Assembly: GCA_013076295.1 (NCBI GenBank)
Contig: RQOL01000466.1
Span: 3,162,001-3,226,000, forward strand
Source: Sanderia malayensis
Taxonomy: Eukaryota > Cnidaria > Scyphozoa > Semaeostomeae > Pelagiidae
Direction: 5' to 3'
Length of the DNA stretch: 64,000 bases
The notes below the pieces were generated by a model. That model was not told the origin of the DNA. It saw only the letters and a list, made by a program, of their open reading frames with translations, and did not search any database. Position 1 is the first letter of the stretch; every line of letters begins with the position of its first letter. Below, piece by piece: positions 1 to 15,739 of the stretch. Made by a program: the position numbers and the translations under genes.

Positions 1-186
1 TTTTTGTTTTTATGCTCATGACTAAAAAATAGTTAATTATCTTTGGTAGTGTTTTGATGTGTTTGTTCTATTTTGTTTTCAGCTGCAAAATCATTTCGCA
101 GACTATCTTCAATGACAAACACTACTTGCATTCGATATTTTTAAACAGAAGCAAGTTGCAGCAGTCCACACTCAAATTGCATTACG

Positions 187-1945
187 ATGTATAGAACACG
201 CATTAGTTGGTTATCAGTCCTCGTATTTACAGTCATTTATACAATGGATTATTGCAATGGACGCCAAACTTCCAAGTCTACAAGCGTCCAAGTTCAAATT
301 TTGTCTTCTATTAAAGTGACAACACTTGGTACTGCAAAGGCGCTCAGAGCCAAATATCGCAGAATGCACAAGAAACCAAGATTCGGAGGAGAACTGGATT
401 TCACCAACGATATCTATCTCAACTCAGGTATTTCATGTTGGTCTATTTGATTTCATCTTTCTGTTTTATGTTTTATTTATATTTAATTCCATGTAATGGT
501 CTGTATGCACCTGTTTGGATTTTGCTGCCGCATGTCATGAAATCGCGACATGAGTTTACTTGCGCCGGTTTTCAAGCAATGACTGAGGGACACGTTTCGC
601 AAAAACCCAAACAGCGCTGTCCTCTTTGAATAAAATTATTAATTTCAGTGCCAAAAGGTAACTAATGAAACGTATCAGCTCTTTTTTTGGTGTTTGGGAA
701 AAATGTCTCGCTTCATTTATTACTCACTAACTGACATGGGCAGCACAAATACAAATTGAATCAAATTTGAATAAACAAAAATGGCTGCTTGATATTTGTT
801 ATCAAATGAACAGTATTATCAACAGCAAAGACTGCCGTGATGTTATTATCTGTGATTATCTAAAATAGAAGAACAAATTTCAATAGCATTGAAATGAAAA
901 AGTTCAATTTTTGCATTTGAATTTTTCGTACTTTAATCTGTTCTTGTGTTTATGATGTCTGTCCCATAGACTTATTCTCTTTTTATTGATTAGAATAACC
1001 TAACAATCGAACCACGTGATCCACTATTGAAATTAAGTGACTGAAAGTAAAAAGTGAAAATCACTGTTATCTAATTTATAGTATCGTGTTCGTGGTAATG
1101 AGCTTATGATAAGAAAGGTTGAAATTTACTAGATTTTATTCAAATTTTAACAATTGCGGCTTTCATGGCTAGAAGATTTCACTGCACGTCTCCCAAACAA
1201 CATCATCAAAGGTTGGCTATTTTGCATAATAAGAACAAAACATTGGATACATTGAATCGGAAGTTTTAAGGCAACTCAATTTTTGCTTGAAACAGTAGCA
1301 GTAGTTGCTAATCATTCTGTGAGTTGCTTTCCCACCTTGTTGCACTTGTAAATATCACAACGAAGTACATCTTGTATAGCTCAGATGGGCATGTCATGTT
1401 CCGAAGGTAAAATCTCCTTCCAATATCTTCACAATGAGATTTACTGTTTGTAAAAGAAGCTATCACAAAAGCAATAGCAAAGCATAAATCCCAGCACGAA
1501 TGGGTGGTTACGAGAGTCAAATTGTGTTTTTTTTTAGAAAGCATGAATTTTAATTGCAGATCGAAATGTGACTGGAGGCTGTCGAAAGATGCGTTTGTCC
1601 AAGTTTATAGGAAATAAGGACAGAAAATGTACAAGCATAAAGCCATTACGTTATTCAGTATGCGGTGGGTTTTGTCTTCCCAAGTTCAGATTGACACAAC
1701 TTTTGTTCGGTCATGATTATAGAAGAATTTTAGAGAAAGCAAGACACCGTTGGAGATGTGTGGCAGATTCATTTCGTTACAAGAAAGTGCGTGTTATTTG
1801 TCCCGATGATGGCTCTCTCATACGCTATCGTGTTAAAATAATCAACTCTTGTGTTTGTAAAGAGTTCAAAAGACAACATAATACAGGACTAAATTCTGAC
1901 GATGTTCTGCAAAGACAAAGAGAATTGGCTAAGCTGGCCACATGA
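187..1945 (+). CDS. SOSTDC1: Sclerostin/SOSTDC1-like secreted cystine-knot antagonist, two exons
   Basis: The gene encodes a predicted secreted antagonist of BMP and/or Wnt-LRP signalling, acting outside the cell. Exon 1 (187-427) carries a signal peptide (hydrophobic stretch about residues 7-20) and a basic linker. Exon 2 (1560-1945) follows a pyrimidine-rich tract ending in GCAG and carries the whole cystine-knot domain. The splice joins in frame to give 208 residues. The knot has eight cysteines in the SOST/SOSTDC1 order: a GCR start, KC, VC-x2-FC, WRC, IC, and a final SCVC, then a KRQHN tail like the KRYTRQHN of vertebrate SOSTDC1. The VCxxxCLP element is diagnostic of the sclerostin/Wise branch of the DAN-related family. 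An acceptor-like site near position 82 suggests a 5' UTR intron. A polyadenylation signal lies near 2746. The family call is firm; SOST versus SOSTDC1 cannot be decided, and one pre-duplication gene is plausible in an invertebrate. Confidence 0.88.
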
Positions 1946-3335
1946 CATCATAGTCTCAAGACAATGTGAAATGTTCATATCGAGGCTATTACGATGGCTG
2001 GCTTTTGATGACTCTGACTCTTGCACACGATGCCAGGGCGTCGCCAGATGAATCCAGGAAAGTTTAAAATGAAAGAGAAGAAAGACTATGAAAATAGCAA
2101 GCACAGCATACCATTGAAAATTGTAATTGACAAAGCTAGTACTTCATGTTTGAGCACATTGAAATATGCATTTGTATTGTTAAGAACTATTGAATTGAAT
2201 TTTACAGTAGAAGTGAGAATGACGTCAGTTCAACATCCCGAAGCAGCAATAAACCGAATGTTAAAAATCTTTAATCTAATCTGGCTTTGGAAATCTTAAT
2301 AAATCAATCCCACCGTGTTAAACTGGAAATTGACATACAATCGTGTTTTCCTTATTAATTTCATATTGATAATATCTTCTTTTTCTTGTTCTTTTCATCC
2401 ATTATTCTTTACCTGATCTCTTCTTTTATTTTTTTATTCTATCCTTTTATTCTTCACTTTCTACCATTTTGCTTAAACAACAAACTAAGTAATTTCAAAG
2501 ATTGATTGTAATCTTGTGTTATTAAAATATGTTCGATTTATTTTCTTATCATTGTTTTTTACATTATTGACTTTACTTTTGATAGATGTTAGAGATCGCT
2601 GTTGCTTGTTATGCTTTGTAAAGATTATTATTATTATAATTATCATTATTGTTATTAGTTAACATATTTTGTGTTCTCGAATCTGTGATAGATTAGTTGC
2701 GTTTTAGCAAGATTGTAAATATGTATTTTTAAAATAGAAATCATTAAATAAAAGAAACACTGAATCGGTGAAAGCATTCAATGATTAGTACTTTTCCTTT
2801 TATGATTATTCTCAATCCGTTTAACCTTATTCTTTTGTTCTTTAGCTTCAGATTGAACATCGGACTTTTGAAGCTCTGTCCAGCCAGCACATTTGCATAT
2901 ATATATAAAGGATATGTAAATTAAGTAAATTATGTCATCAATCTTATTTTCTTTAATGCCACCGTTAGGATGATTACATTCGGAAGCAAAAAGACTTGCC
3001 AACAATGACAGGAAATTATCTAATTATGCCAAGATGATAAGAAGGGCCATCTTACGTTGGTCGATCGTGATCTATTCTTGTACTCAGATTCGGCTTTGTT
3101 TGTTACCCAGCATAAATACATCTGTAATACTCTTTTTGCCCCATCAGTCTAGGGCAATTTATCTTTTCGCATTGTTATAGCGAATGAATCGACAGCAGTT
3201 GTTTGGCTTTTTTAATATATTTCTTGGAGCAAAAACAATAAGAGACAAATCAAATAAGAGCTTCATCCAGCATTATATTTTTTATCTTTTGTTAACTATG
3301 ATTTATTTAGCTTATTATCATTACTTTATATTGTT
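1946..3335. other. Spacer: sclerostin-like 3' UTR and convergent intergenic DNA
   Basis: No coding exon is recognisable. The first 800 bases are AT-rich and probably 3' UTR of the upstream gene; AATAAA occurs near 2746. The remainder separates the two convergent genes and holds the 3' UTR of the alpha-tubulin gene on the other strand. Confidence 0.5.
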
Positions 3336-5266
<1,931 letters not shown>

Positions 5267-6451
5267 TTTGGTTTCTTGAGAATCAGATGAGTTTCTTCAC
5301 AAAATTCTTGAGTGAGGATATTTTTCTTAAAAGTTCCCAAGAGATGTGCGACGATCTCTAATCAGGAATAAAATGAGAACTTTGTCAATTCAACGTCGTG
5401 TTATTACACCTTGACATTCTTGACAATAACTTTGAAGTGATTGGTCGAGATGAACACGAGGTCATTATTTCAACCAATCAGATTATTAGATTATCTGCAA
5501 TCCAACTCATTTTATGAATAATTGATTTATTGATAATATTTTTGAAAAACATCTTCTTAACCTGCTGTTTTTTGCCTGAAATTTTTACTCAAGCCTAATC
5601 TATTTTATGAAGAACATCTGCCCATCATATGAGTAAAACTCTTATTTCATTCGTTAATTTTATTTAATTATTCATAGGAATAAAAATAATACAGCGATCT
5701 GTGCTATCTTATTTCATAAAATGTCTCCACTCTTTGTTATAACATAACAACTGAACTATAACAGATGCCATGCTATAAAGTCACCTTAACCCTACCATAC
5801 CATATATATTCATATATGATTGTTCACAATAAATATGTTCTTACAATGAATTTATATAGAGTAAGGCCGATATTCCATCGCATTGCATATTGCACTGCAT
5901 ATTTCTAACATCTTCTGGGATTGAAAAAGCATTGTCTCTCATGTAAGAAAGACCAAGCATTGCCGCACCCTCGACCTCTTTCTCAAATCGCAGCTCAAAC
6001 AGAAGCGAGAATGAACTTTGGTTTGGCGCGCTCTTTTCATGAAATGGAAATTCGCGCGAAATTCCTGCTTAGGTACAGCACGTATAATATAAGAACAAAT
6101 AGGTTCGAGGCCGTGGCTGCAGCAAATTGAAGTTTAATTCTCAAAACTGTACGGGGCAATCTAACAAAGTAGCAACTATGAAAAGCGATAAAGTGAAAAC
6201 GCAAACATAGATCTACCTTTGACCTCGCGATGAAGAAAGTCAGAGAATGTATTGGTTGGTCCATCCCTTGGGGCCTGAATGATTCAGGCCCCAAGGGAGT
6301 TTTGAAAAAGGGGGCGTTTCATGCTGTCATACATGAGGTCAGAATGTAGCACCGTGCTGTCTTTAACTGTGTTTTGATGGTTGTGATGGGACAAGTGATA
6401 GTTGAAGAAGTTTAGGGAGTTGAGCAAGTCTCCAAAATCCATTAAAAAGCC
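5267..6451. promoter_or_regulatory. Divergent promoter region, alpha-tubulin / TIMELESS
   Basis: This 1.2-kb spacer lies between two genes transcribed away from each other, so it must contain both promoters. It is AT-rich on the tubulin side. The 5930-6400 part is less AT-rich and has CG dinucleotides, as expected for a housekeeping promoter near TIMELESS. A perfect 35-bp palindrome lies at 6264-6298. No individual factor site is assigned. Confidence 0.5.
6264..6298. repeat. 35-bp perfect palindrome (17-bp arms, single-base centre)
   Basis: The arms read TCCCTTGGGGCCTGAAT and its exact reverse complement around a central G at 6281. It lies about 150 bp upstream of the TIMELESS start codon. 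Similar unpaired text (CCCTTGGGCCTGAGG) occurs near 37304, in the first SAXO intron. It may be a MITE end, a foldback remnant or a cruciform-prone regulatory site; the sequence alone does not decide. Confidence 0.85.
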
Positions 6452-9400
6452 ATGGAGGTAAATATATTATTTTTTATTTAGCTTTGCTATAGACTGTGTG
6501 GCTATGTGTCATATGCGCGTCAAAGGCAGGCCTTAGCCACTACGATTAAATTTTTACGTATAAATTCATGATATTATGAACCAATTTCCCTATCCCTTGC
6601 AAGGCTTGGGTTATCAGAGTTAAAGTAATTTGATGTTGTATTATTTAGGCAATACCAAGCATGGAAATGAATACAGAGTTAGTTTGTGTTATGGCCAGTC
6701 TTGGCTATGCTGATGGTGAAGACTATTTTAAAGGAGTTGACTGCCTGGAGAGTCTGAAAGATATGATAAGATTTCTACGTCATGAAGATTTACAAATATG
6801 TAACATACGAAGGCAGATGGGTCATGCAAAGGTTCTTCAAAATGTAAGCTAATACCAACCGATTCCATAATATATTAAATTGTCATTGATTCATATAGTT
6901 GCTGCTAATAATATACATACTTGCATCATTGATTTACAACTGCATTATAACAGTTACGAATTTAATCTAGGATCTTCTTCCATTGCTAACAAATTATCCA
7001 GAAAACAAGGAACTAGTGGATATTGTTTTGAGGTAAAATTCATCATGCATATTGTTGTTTTCACCCCCCCCCCCACCTGACAGAAATGGGCTAAGGGAGC
7101 AGAGTACCCCATTCTCCAGAGGAACCCCAGTATGTTGCAATGACAATATCCATTTGGTAGGTCATAACAATCTCACATATAAAACATTGTTTTCTTGCCC
7201 ATTTCTTTTAGATTATTGGTTAATCTTACATCTGCTCCAGAGTTGTGCTTTAATCAAAACCCAGCAGAGAATCTTAATGCAACAGAGAGAAAAACATTTG
7301 AAATGCAACTTATATCTTATTTGCAATCATACAAAGAGGTGGTGATTAGTTTTGGGATTAGTTGTATTACTTTCTGTTGGTTCCATGTTGTTAATTGGGA
7401 AATTCATTGGGTTTTGCAATATCTCCTTTTTGCAGGCATTTACAAAGAAGACTGCACTATCAACAATAGGAAGCCATTTTGCAAGGATTTTACAGCTTGT
7501 GAGTATTAGAAAAATGAACTACTTTGGGATACGAGAGTATTTGAAAAAAGTATTTTCCTTTGTATTTTGTCATGGATAGGAATCAATGGAGCGAGAGGAA
7601 GAAGATGTGCTTTTGCTTGAAAGAGTTTTATTGCTAATCAGAAATTTATTGTTTGTTCCTTCAAACCCAGAAGAAGAAAAAGTAAGTACCATTTAATTAT
7701 CTTTTTTCCCACCATTGTTGTGATTGAAGTTTCCCAGTTTCATTTACCATCTTTGTTTAATGTGACATTTGTTTTCAAAATTCAGAGAACTGATGATGAT
7801 GTAACAATCCATGATCAATTGCTTTGGTAAAAAATTCTTTAATCAACATAAATCCTAAACACTGTGAATACTGTGCCTGTCATGTGCTTGTCAGTAATTT
7901 ATTGAGAGTATTTCAATATTTTCCAGGAATTTACATATGAATGGGATTGATGATTTGTTGATTTACTTGTCAAGCTCTGCTGACGAGGTATAATTTTGCA
8001 ACATTTAATTTTCATTTTTGATTCACCTTGATCCTTCACCAAAGAATTAATTAATCAATTTCTCTTCAGGGAAACTGGTGTATGCATGCACTTGAAATTA
8101 TATCTCACATGTTTAGAGAACAGGTATGCAACATTACTGTTGATTGCAGTAAAGGATTTGTTGCTTGTATTTATTTATTTATTAATGTCATTGAAGGATT
8201 TATTGCTTGTAACCCAAAGGTATTTTTTTGCAGAATGCAGAGGAGCTAGCCAGAACAACTGAAAATCGATCAAAGAAAGAAAAGGAACAAGATGTAAGGT
8301 GTGTTGTATGTTCCAATCATCTTTAACATTCATACTTAGGAAATCAATAACATAGTTTTTATCATATAATAATTAATATTTTATATTATATTCAATTATT
8401 TATTTATTATCTATTTATCCAATTTAATCATTTTAGCAAAATCGCAGCGATCCTTGCACGAGAGAAAGCAGAGAAAGAAAAACAAATCCAAGTGCGCGGT
8501 GCAAGGTGAAAAAACTTTGGAATTACCGAAGTCCAACAGTTTTAATGCTCTTCTATTGCAAAGTTTTATAAATGTTTATTTCTTTGTCAATGAATTCAAA
8601 TCTTAATTAATTACAGGCATTCAAGGTTTGGTGGATCATTCTGGATAAAAGATAGGAAAGCATTGAAAAACGATGAAGATTTAGTTTATCATCGACCACT
8701 ACCAAGTATGCTCTTTTATGTAATTCTTTTTTTGGCCAATTTTACGCTGGCTCTAATTCCGTCACTATCAAAATATGTTTTAACACCATTTAGGGTCGTA
8801 TTTCACGCCACTCGAAGGGTAAATAAAAAAATTGATAATTAATTGATATTTTACGCACTCCCTAGTTTCCTCTCCTATCATTAGCTACTGTTCACAATCA
8901 AATTTCTCTGTCGTCTTTTGAACTTATTGACAAAAGTTCTTTTTTTGGCAAAATAATTTTGTTTTCTTTCGCAAAGTGTGCGAAGGTGTCCTTCATGAAA
9001 AATTCTTAAAGTACGGTGTGCGCTAGCAAAGAACGCCGTTTCTTATAACCCCGGCGTAAAACGGGCCAATAAGGTAATTCATACAGCGATATCTGGTCCA
9101 TGAATGGTGTTTTACTCTTGTCTCTTTCTCTCACATGCATTCATTTGAATATTTGATTGTCTTTGAGGTGCGAAAAATTTGACTCATGATTATGATAAGA
9201 AGCCAGAAAGAAAAAGAGTAAACAAAAGACCATTACAGAATTTCAATAAAGAAAGAAAATCAACTTTAAGCGTCAGGTATGGTTTCAATTTTATTAAGAA
9301 CAATTCACACATCTATCTGCATTACAAGATTACAAGATTACAAATAAAATGTGGTCAATTTATTCTTGTATTTTATCATCATTTCTTACTTCAGAATCTT

Positions 9401-12400
9401 TCTCAAAGAATTCTGCATTAAATTTCTTGAACATGGATACAACAATCTTCTTCTACTTGCAAAGGTTTGTGTCAATTGTAGATGCAATCCTTTCATGCAG
9501 TCATCTTGTAACCCAATATAATCATTGTAGAACTTGTTTGCTGGCGTTTATTAAGGTTTGTTTTGTTTACAGGGCAACCTAGATGCAGGAAGAACACAGA
9601 CGCATGACGAAACGTATTACATCATCGTAATGAGGTCAGCTGTTTCTCTCTAAACGATCCTTGTTATATAAATCATTAATATAACGTTTTGAACAAACGT
9701 AGGGTTATTATGCGTGTCAATACAATATATTTAATTTAAGTTTTATTTTTAATTGTTATAGATTCTTCATGGCTTTTAACAGAGTTCGGTCATTTAGAGT
9801 GGAATTTGTTAGGTGTGTATTTTATTCTTCCCGAAGTTTAACATCCATGTTATTTTCATATCCTTATTTTTACTATTTTATCATTTATTTTTAGTCAAAC
9901 GTTTGGAATTGATTCTTTTAACTTTATTCAAAATTTGACATTGAAATATCTTGATATGTATGGCACTGCTAAAGTAAAAAGAGATAAAGTGGAAAAGCTG
10001 AAAAATGCTCGCAGGTGATTATTTTTTTACCAATCAGTTTTCAAATTATCAATATAAATATTTAAACACCATCTTCATTCTTTTTTTATTTTATTTTGTA
10101 GACTTGAACTTGCTTTGAGTGCCTATAAGGAACTCTTAATGTACGTTGCTATAATGGCAAAATCGCAAGATAATAATTTCAGAAAGGCAGCCAATGTTTT
10201 ACAAAGTAAATCTTTTTCTCATGTTATGCTGAAATTCTCATAGCAATTAGTTATATATTTGTTATAATTCAGAATCAGAAGGCTGTCTGTTTATATTGTC
10301 GTTGTTTACTCAGATTTCCTTTTTTCAAAGGTAATATTTTTTATACGGAGGAGTACCGTTATTTGTTCATTGGAATGTTAAGACAGTGGAATATTGGATT
10401 TCAAACCAGGTAAGCTCAATTACAAATTATTATGAAGACAATTCAAGGATGATGTTATTAAGACTTACACAGTGTCTTGGTTTATAAAATATCGACGATT
10501 TGTCTTTGCATATCAAGTAACTTATATTTACTAATAAATTTATAATTACTCGTTACTGATATTAGCCTTCCAGTCTTTATGCGATACATTTGGTTTTTAG
10601 ATCGTTCTTAAAAGATGTTGTTGAAGCATTCCACGTTTACTTGAAGTTATTTGAAGCATTTTTAAAAGATAAGGGGACGTTTTTGGCACGAGTTAGTTTA
10701 AACTTTCACTTTTTCGTTTAACTTGACTTCACATCTCGTGATGCAACTTTCAGTTGTTCAGCTTTCTGTTCTTACTTTGAAACTGAATATATCAATATTT
10801 CAACAATGTTTGCAGACTAAAGGTATCAGCAGAAGAGTAAAGAAAAAACCAAGACCTCAATCACAGAGATGTCCCATTGATATCACAGGGGAACAAGCTG
10901 AGAACCTGTGGCAGGATACAGTTTCTGTTGAATTATCAGCTTGTCTTCAGGGAAGAGAGAGAGATATATCTGATCATGGAATTATTCCATTTGATCCCCT
11001 ATCTGATGTTCCTGTTGAAGATCAAGTGTATGTTCCCTTTTTATTGTTTATTTTTATTTATTTTACTCCATGAACTAAATTTATTTTATGTATTTTATTT
11101 AAAAATCTATTTTTTGAATTTATAGTACAATGGCATTTGCAAATATTCAAAGACTGCTTCGATGTGATAATGAAATGAAAGCCATTGCTTATCTTCGCGC
11201 ATCCAGGTATCTTTTCAACCTCTATACTCTTTCTTTTTTTGCATTCGATTAACTTTTTATTTATATGTGATTTTATTTATTTATTTTCCATAGAGAGTGT
11301 TGGCCAGATGAGAGAAGATTTGGAACAGCTAACATGTCGATTGAAAACGAATTCATGTGCTTGCGAGAGGCCTTTTTCATGGAACTACCCCGTACGAAGT
11401 GTTTTAATATGCCTATAATCTATTTGATATAAAGTTTGTAGGAAAGTTGTTCAGTTTTTTATTTATTTGCTTTTGTTCAGTTGATGTACTTCAGCAAGTT
11501 GATGCGAAATTAAATGAAGATGATACACCAAACGAACTTGTAGCGGAAGAAGGTAATATATGTCTTCTTAACTCATCGCGTGGGTTTCTAATCCTTTTGG
11601 AACTCATCTTGTTAACAATTATAATCTAATGCATTATTTGTTATTATTTATAGAAGAAGAAATTCAAGAAACAACCCAAAGAGTGAAAGAAAGAGAATTC
11701 GATATTCAACCCTTTTTAAATAAGCAAGATCATAAATATACTTACCTTAATACTTATTTTGACAAAACCTAGCCTTAATGGAGTTCGCTCGAGTCTAATG
11801 TGCATGTATATATGATATGAATGTTTTTTTTAGACTTGGTAACCCAAAGATTATACAACCATACTGTTATTTATTGAGATTCTATAAAGAGAATTCAGGT
11901 CATACAAACCATTGCATCGTGAAGATGTTGCATCGTGTTGCAGTAGATTTGAAATTGAATGCAATGCTGTTTCAGTTGTCAGTTTTCATCACTTTCAAAA
12001 ACATCTTAAATGAACCAATAACCGAAGAACATAAGGTAATTCAAAAGATTTAATTGTAGATTTGATCATTTGATTGAAGTACGTTTATTTGCTAATGGCT
12101 AAAATGGGTTACCTTTTCAAATATTGCAGGAGATCAGAGGTTTTGCAAAACATATAATTTCAAACTTCTTTGAATTGTACGCAAAGAAACCAGAAATTGT
12201 TCTTGAAGCCCTATTTTGGAAAGAAAATATTGAATGCTACACCATCACAGAAGATGAAGATTTTCTTCAAAGGCATCGGTTTGTTTCGTTTGTTTTATTT
12301 GTTTTATTTTATAACATTTAATTTGAAGTTTGATCATTATCTTTATATTTCATATTTTTATCCTTTTAGCAAGAAAAGCAAAACTGATTCGATTGGAAAA

Positions 12401-13286
12401 TGGACATTTGAAGAAGAAGAAGAACTTATCGAATTGTATGAACAACTTAAAGATGAACATGGTATGTGGTTTTTTCTTTATTGTTTATTGTGCTCTTTCA
12501 AACATCTGCTCACATATTGAGTAATAATGAATATCCTTCTTAAGATGCTATTGAAAAAATTGCTGAGAAAATTGAAGGCAAAGAAAGAACGCCACAACAG
12601 GTTTATATATTTAAAGTTAATTATTTTGTTCTGTGTTTTTCTTTATAATATATTATTATATTGCTATTTTGTATCTTTTATGGACCATAGATATCCAATA
12701 AGTTACGCAGACTTCGCATTATTGACAAGTGAGGAATAAAATATTTCGATTTGCATCCGATTTGATTTGCATGCAATTTGAATAAAATGTCTCTCATTTC
12801 TTTAGCATTTATTTGAATTATACGTTTAATAAATGGCTTGTTTTTAAGACCAAGGAAACGTAAACTAAATGAATGGACTGAAAATGAAACAGAAGAGCTG
12901 AGAAGGGTTTTCGAAGAGTTCAAAGAATCTGATGGTTTATATATGTCTTTTTATTTGTTTTACTTGAGTCTTTGCATCCTATTCCTTGGCTTATTTTTGT
13001 GTCTAATTATTTTTCAGATCCACTTGGCAACATTATGAGTTCGATTAGCTTTAGAAAAGGAAAGAAATGGGTAATTTTTGTTTTTATCTTTGTCTTCAGA
13101 GCTCATCAGAAACTATGGCTACATATTGTTAGTTGTTAATTTAACATAAATTATTTATTGAATTTGATCAGATTGTAGCTCGTATTCTTGAAATTGGACT
13201 TGTCAACGAAAGACAAGAATTGCACAAGAAAAGAAAAAAGAAAATCAAAAGAACAGAAACTAATGCCAGTGATAATGATAATGATA

Positions 13287-13318
<32 letters not shown>

Positions 13319-15056
13319 GATGACAGTTTGCGAGTGAGCTCACTATAATTTCAAACTCTTATCTTTAATAATAATTTCAACCTTTATGTTATTACAGTTA
13401 ACTGACTGGAGGTGTTATTATTTTTAGATTGATGAGACCGAAGAGCATGGTAAGAAAAGCGAAATATTAATATTCTTGCAATGTAATCGTATACGGGAAT
13501 GTTTTTATCTGTAGCGTATTAATTAATCAAATATGGATAAAATGTTGAACTACTTTTTACAGAAGAGTTGCAAGCGAATCAGCGAGGAGATGATTCAACC
13601 AATGATAATGATGAAAACGTTGATGATTATGATGATGATGATTTGGCGCCAAATGCTACCCTTCCAGAAATGATTGGAGGATTAGTGGAGCTTGGTAAAC
13701 AACCTTGCATCATATGTTGCAATATATTCAAATAGTGTGAAATGCAATAGGTTTTCCGATTAAACTTATTAAGAAATGACTATTTCTAATTTAAGGTTTT
13801 GCAACTCAAGTAGAATGGGTTCAAGGAAGACTCAAAAGATTAGCAAATGAAAGAGAACATGTCGAAGAAGGTTTGTGTTTCTTTATTATTCTTACTCAGC
13901 GTTGAATACTTTGTTATTTTATTTGTGTTTTGTTTAATTTTCCTTCTTTATCCCAACAATAGAACAATGGCAATCAGTTCCTCTTGTGCCAATCACCGAA
14001 GACCACGAAAATGCAATGGAGAGCAGATTATTCAAAAGAATGCTGAAGCAAGTTGGAGTTTCACCACCTGCAACAGAACAGGCAAGTTTATATCGTTACA
14101 TTATATCTCATCTCACTATCTCACCCCGAAACAACTCATAATAGTATATCATCCTTGTAAAACCTGTCAAAGACCCATGATAAAGTACAAATGCACGAAA
14201 GAGCAAATATATGACATTTATTATAGGAATCATTTTGGCGAATATCTCGCACTTTGAGCCCAGCTGAATTAAGAATCTGTGTGCAAGATTTAGAAAAGCC
14301 AACCAGGCCTGGAATCTCTACAAAGAGAATGGGAGCTACGAAAGAAAACAGAAGCTCTGCTATTAATGCCAATACAACAAATAACGATGAAAACAGGTAT
14401 CACCTTCAATATATTTACTAATTATATTATAGCTGCTACTATACATATATATATTATAGTGTATTAAAATTACATTATAACATAAAGCAAGGTCTTTATT
14501 ACTTTATTACTTATAATCCAATTTGTCATATTTTAGTGATGATGATGATTATTATGAAAACTTCATTGCTGGGCATAAAATGAATGGAAATGTTCCATCC
14601 ACATCAGAGGACATGGAAGACAAAAATGAACACGATGAGGTTGAAGACAGAAGTGATGAGCTTATTGAAGATGAAAATTTAGTTAAAGTCGATGAGGACG
14701 TGAGCGAAGATTCTATGGGAAATATCAGCAAAGAACAATTAATTAATGGAGAAGAAGCAAGTATAAATGGCAGTGCTAAAGAAGATGGTGATTACAATGA
14801 AGATGAGTTTCAAGTTGAGCAAAATACAAATGAACAAACAAGTACTGAAAATGATGTTGAAAGATTTGATTCAACTGAAAATGAAATGAACAAGGAGAGA
14901 TTGGCGTTGAAACGAAACAGAGATTCTTATGATAACGATGATGGTGAGGACGATGGAATGGATGGTATGTTAGGTGATGCTATGAACGGGAATAGAAAAG
15001 AAAAGAAAAGAAGAATTATTGCTGATGAAGAATCCGAAGAAGAGAACGACGATTAG
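6452..15056 (+). CDS. TIMELESS: TIMELESS replication-fork protection protein, multi-exon
   Basis: TIMELESS travels with the replisome in the nucleus, partnering TIPIN to protect forks and transmit ATR-CHK1 checkpoint signals. The gene is split into more than 25 small exons. The start codon (6452-6454) sits in an exon with only two coding codons, and exon 2 (6649-6843) continues [15 protein letters not shown]. Sections that follow human TIMELESS closely include [41 protein letters not shown], the [18 protein letters not shown] segment (exons near 9585-9820) and [18 protein letters not shown] (11.9 kb). The C-terminal part contains two Myb-like/PARP1-binding-region exons (12.37-13.2 kb), long Asp/Glu-rich tracts, and the basic-then-acidic terminus [17 protein letters not shown]. 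Both ends look complete. Introns are short and several contain small transposons. Confidence in the family is very high; individual exon ends were checked only in part. Confidence 0.95.
8731..9071. mobile_element. MITE in a TIMELESS intron
   Basis: Imperfect terminal inverted repeats begin TTGGCCAATTTTACGC near 8732 and end with the complement of TTGGCCCGTTTTACGCCGG near 9071. The 340-bp interior has no coding potential. The element sits between the exon ending near 8706 and the exon near 9193. No clear target-site duplication was found. Confidence 0.55.
13258..13326 (+). repeat. GAT/AAT triplet repeat inside TIMELESS coding sequence
   Basis: An interrupted (GATAAT)/(GATGAT) triplet run in frame encodes an Asn/Asp then poly-Asp tract in the acidic linker of TIMELESS. 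Triplet slippage would change tract length without a frameshift, so length polymorphism is likely. Confidence 0.8.
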
Positions 15057-15739
15057 ACAATTTTAACTCCAAGCGATTATCATCTATCATCAATGTCGAA
15101 CGAATCATCAGTGAGTTTTGTAATTATTGATTTGTTTTATTTGTGATAATGCTATTTTAACCACCTCCTTTTTCACCGTGATGATTCAATGCAAATTGTT
15201 TTATCTCAGCACCATCAATAATTTTCTTTTTCCATTGGATTGGCTATTTGAATAGGATTATCTTACCACATCTATTGGCAGCAAATATCATGCGGTTATA
15301 AGCTATTTCGTAAATAACACCAAAACGTATGGTGCCTAAGTTTATTGTCTAGCACGCAAGGTTATCAACAAAAATGCTTGTTTCTGGCTTGTTTAAAGTT
15401 TTTTTCATAAACATAACTGAACTCTTTTGGAAATATCCCAACTTATTAATAGTTTAAAAATATCAATCTCTTCTAATCAAGCAGTTAATTGTTTATTATG
15501 ATCTGGCAATGCAAAGAAAGTTAGTTACAAGATCGTTGTTGGTGATTTATGTATGAAACAAAGGGCTCAGTACACCATATTGTTTTTATTATCTTATAAA
15601 TTTATAGTTTTATAAGTAGCACAGTTATTTGTACAGTTAACGACAGGAGGTTTTCCAATTGCATTGTTGTTTCAATAATTTCAACTGCTAACGATGCCAA
15701 ACCAGGTATTTGTGAACAAGACCTCATTTTAGTTGACAC
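15057..15739. other. Spacer between TIMELESS and the homeobox gene
   Basis: This AT-rich stretch holds the TIMELESS 3' UTR and the 5' region of the homeobox gene. A plausible splice acceptor (TTTTAG) ends at 15732, so a noncoding first exon of the homeobox gene may lie here. Nothing else is recognised. Confidence 0.45.
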
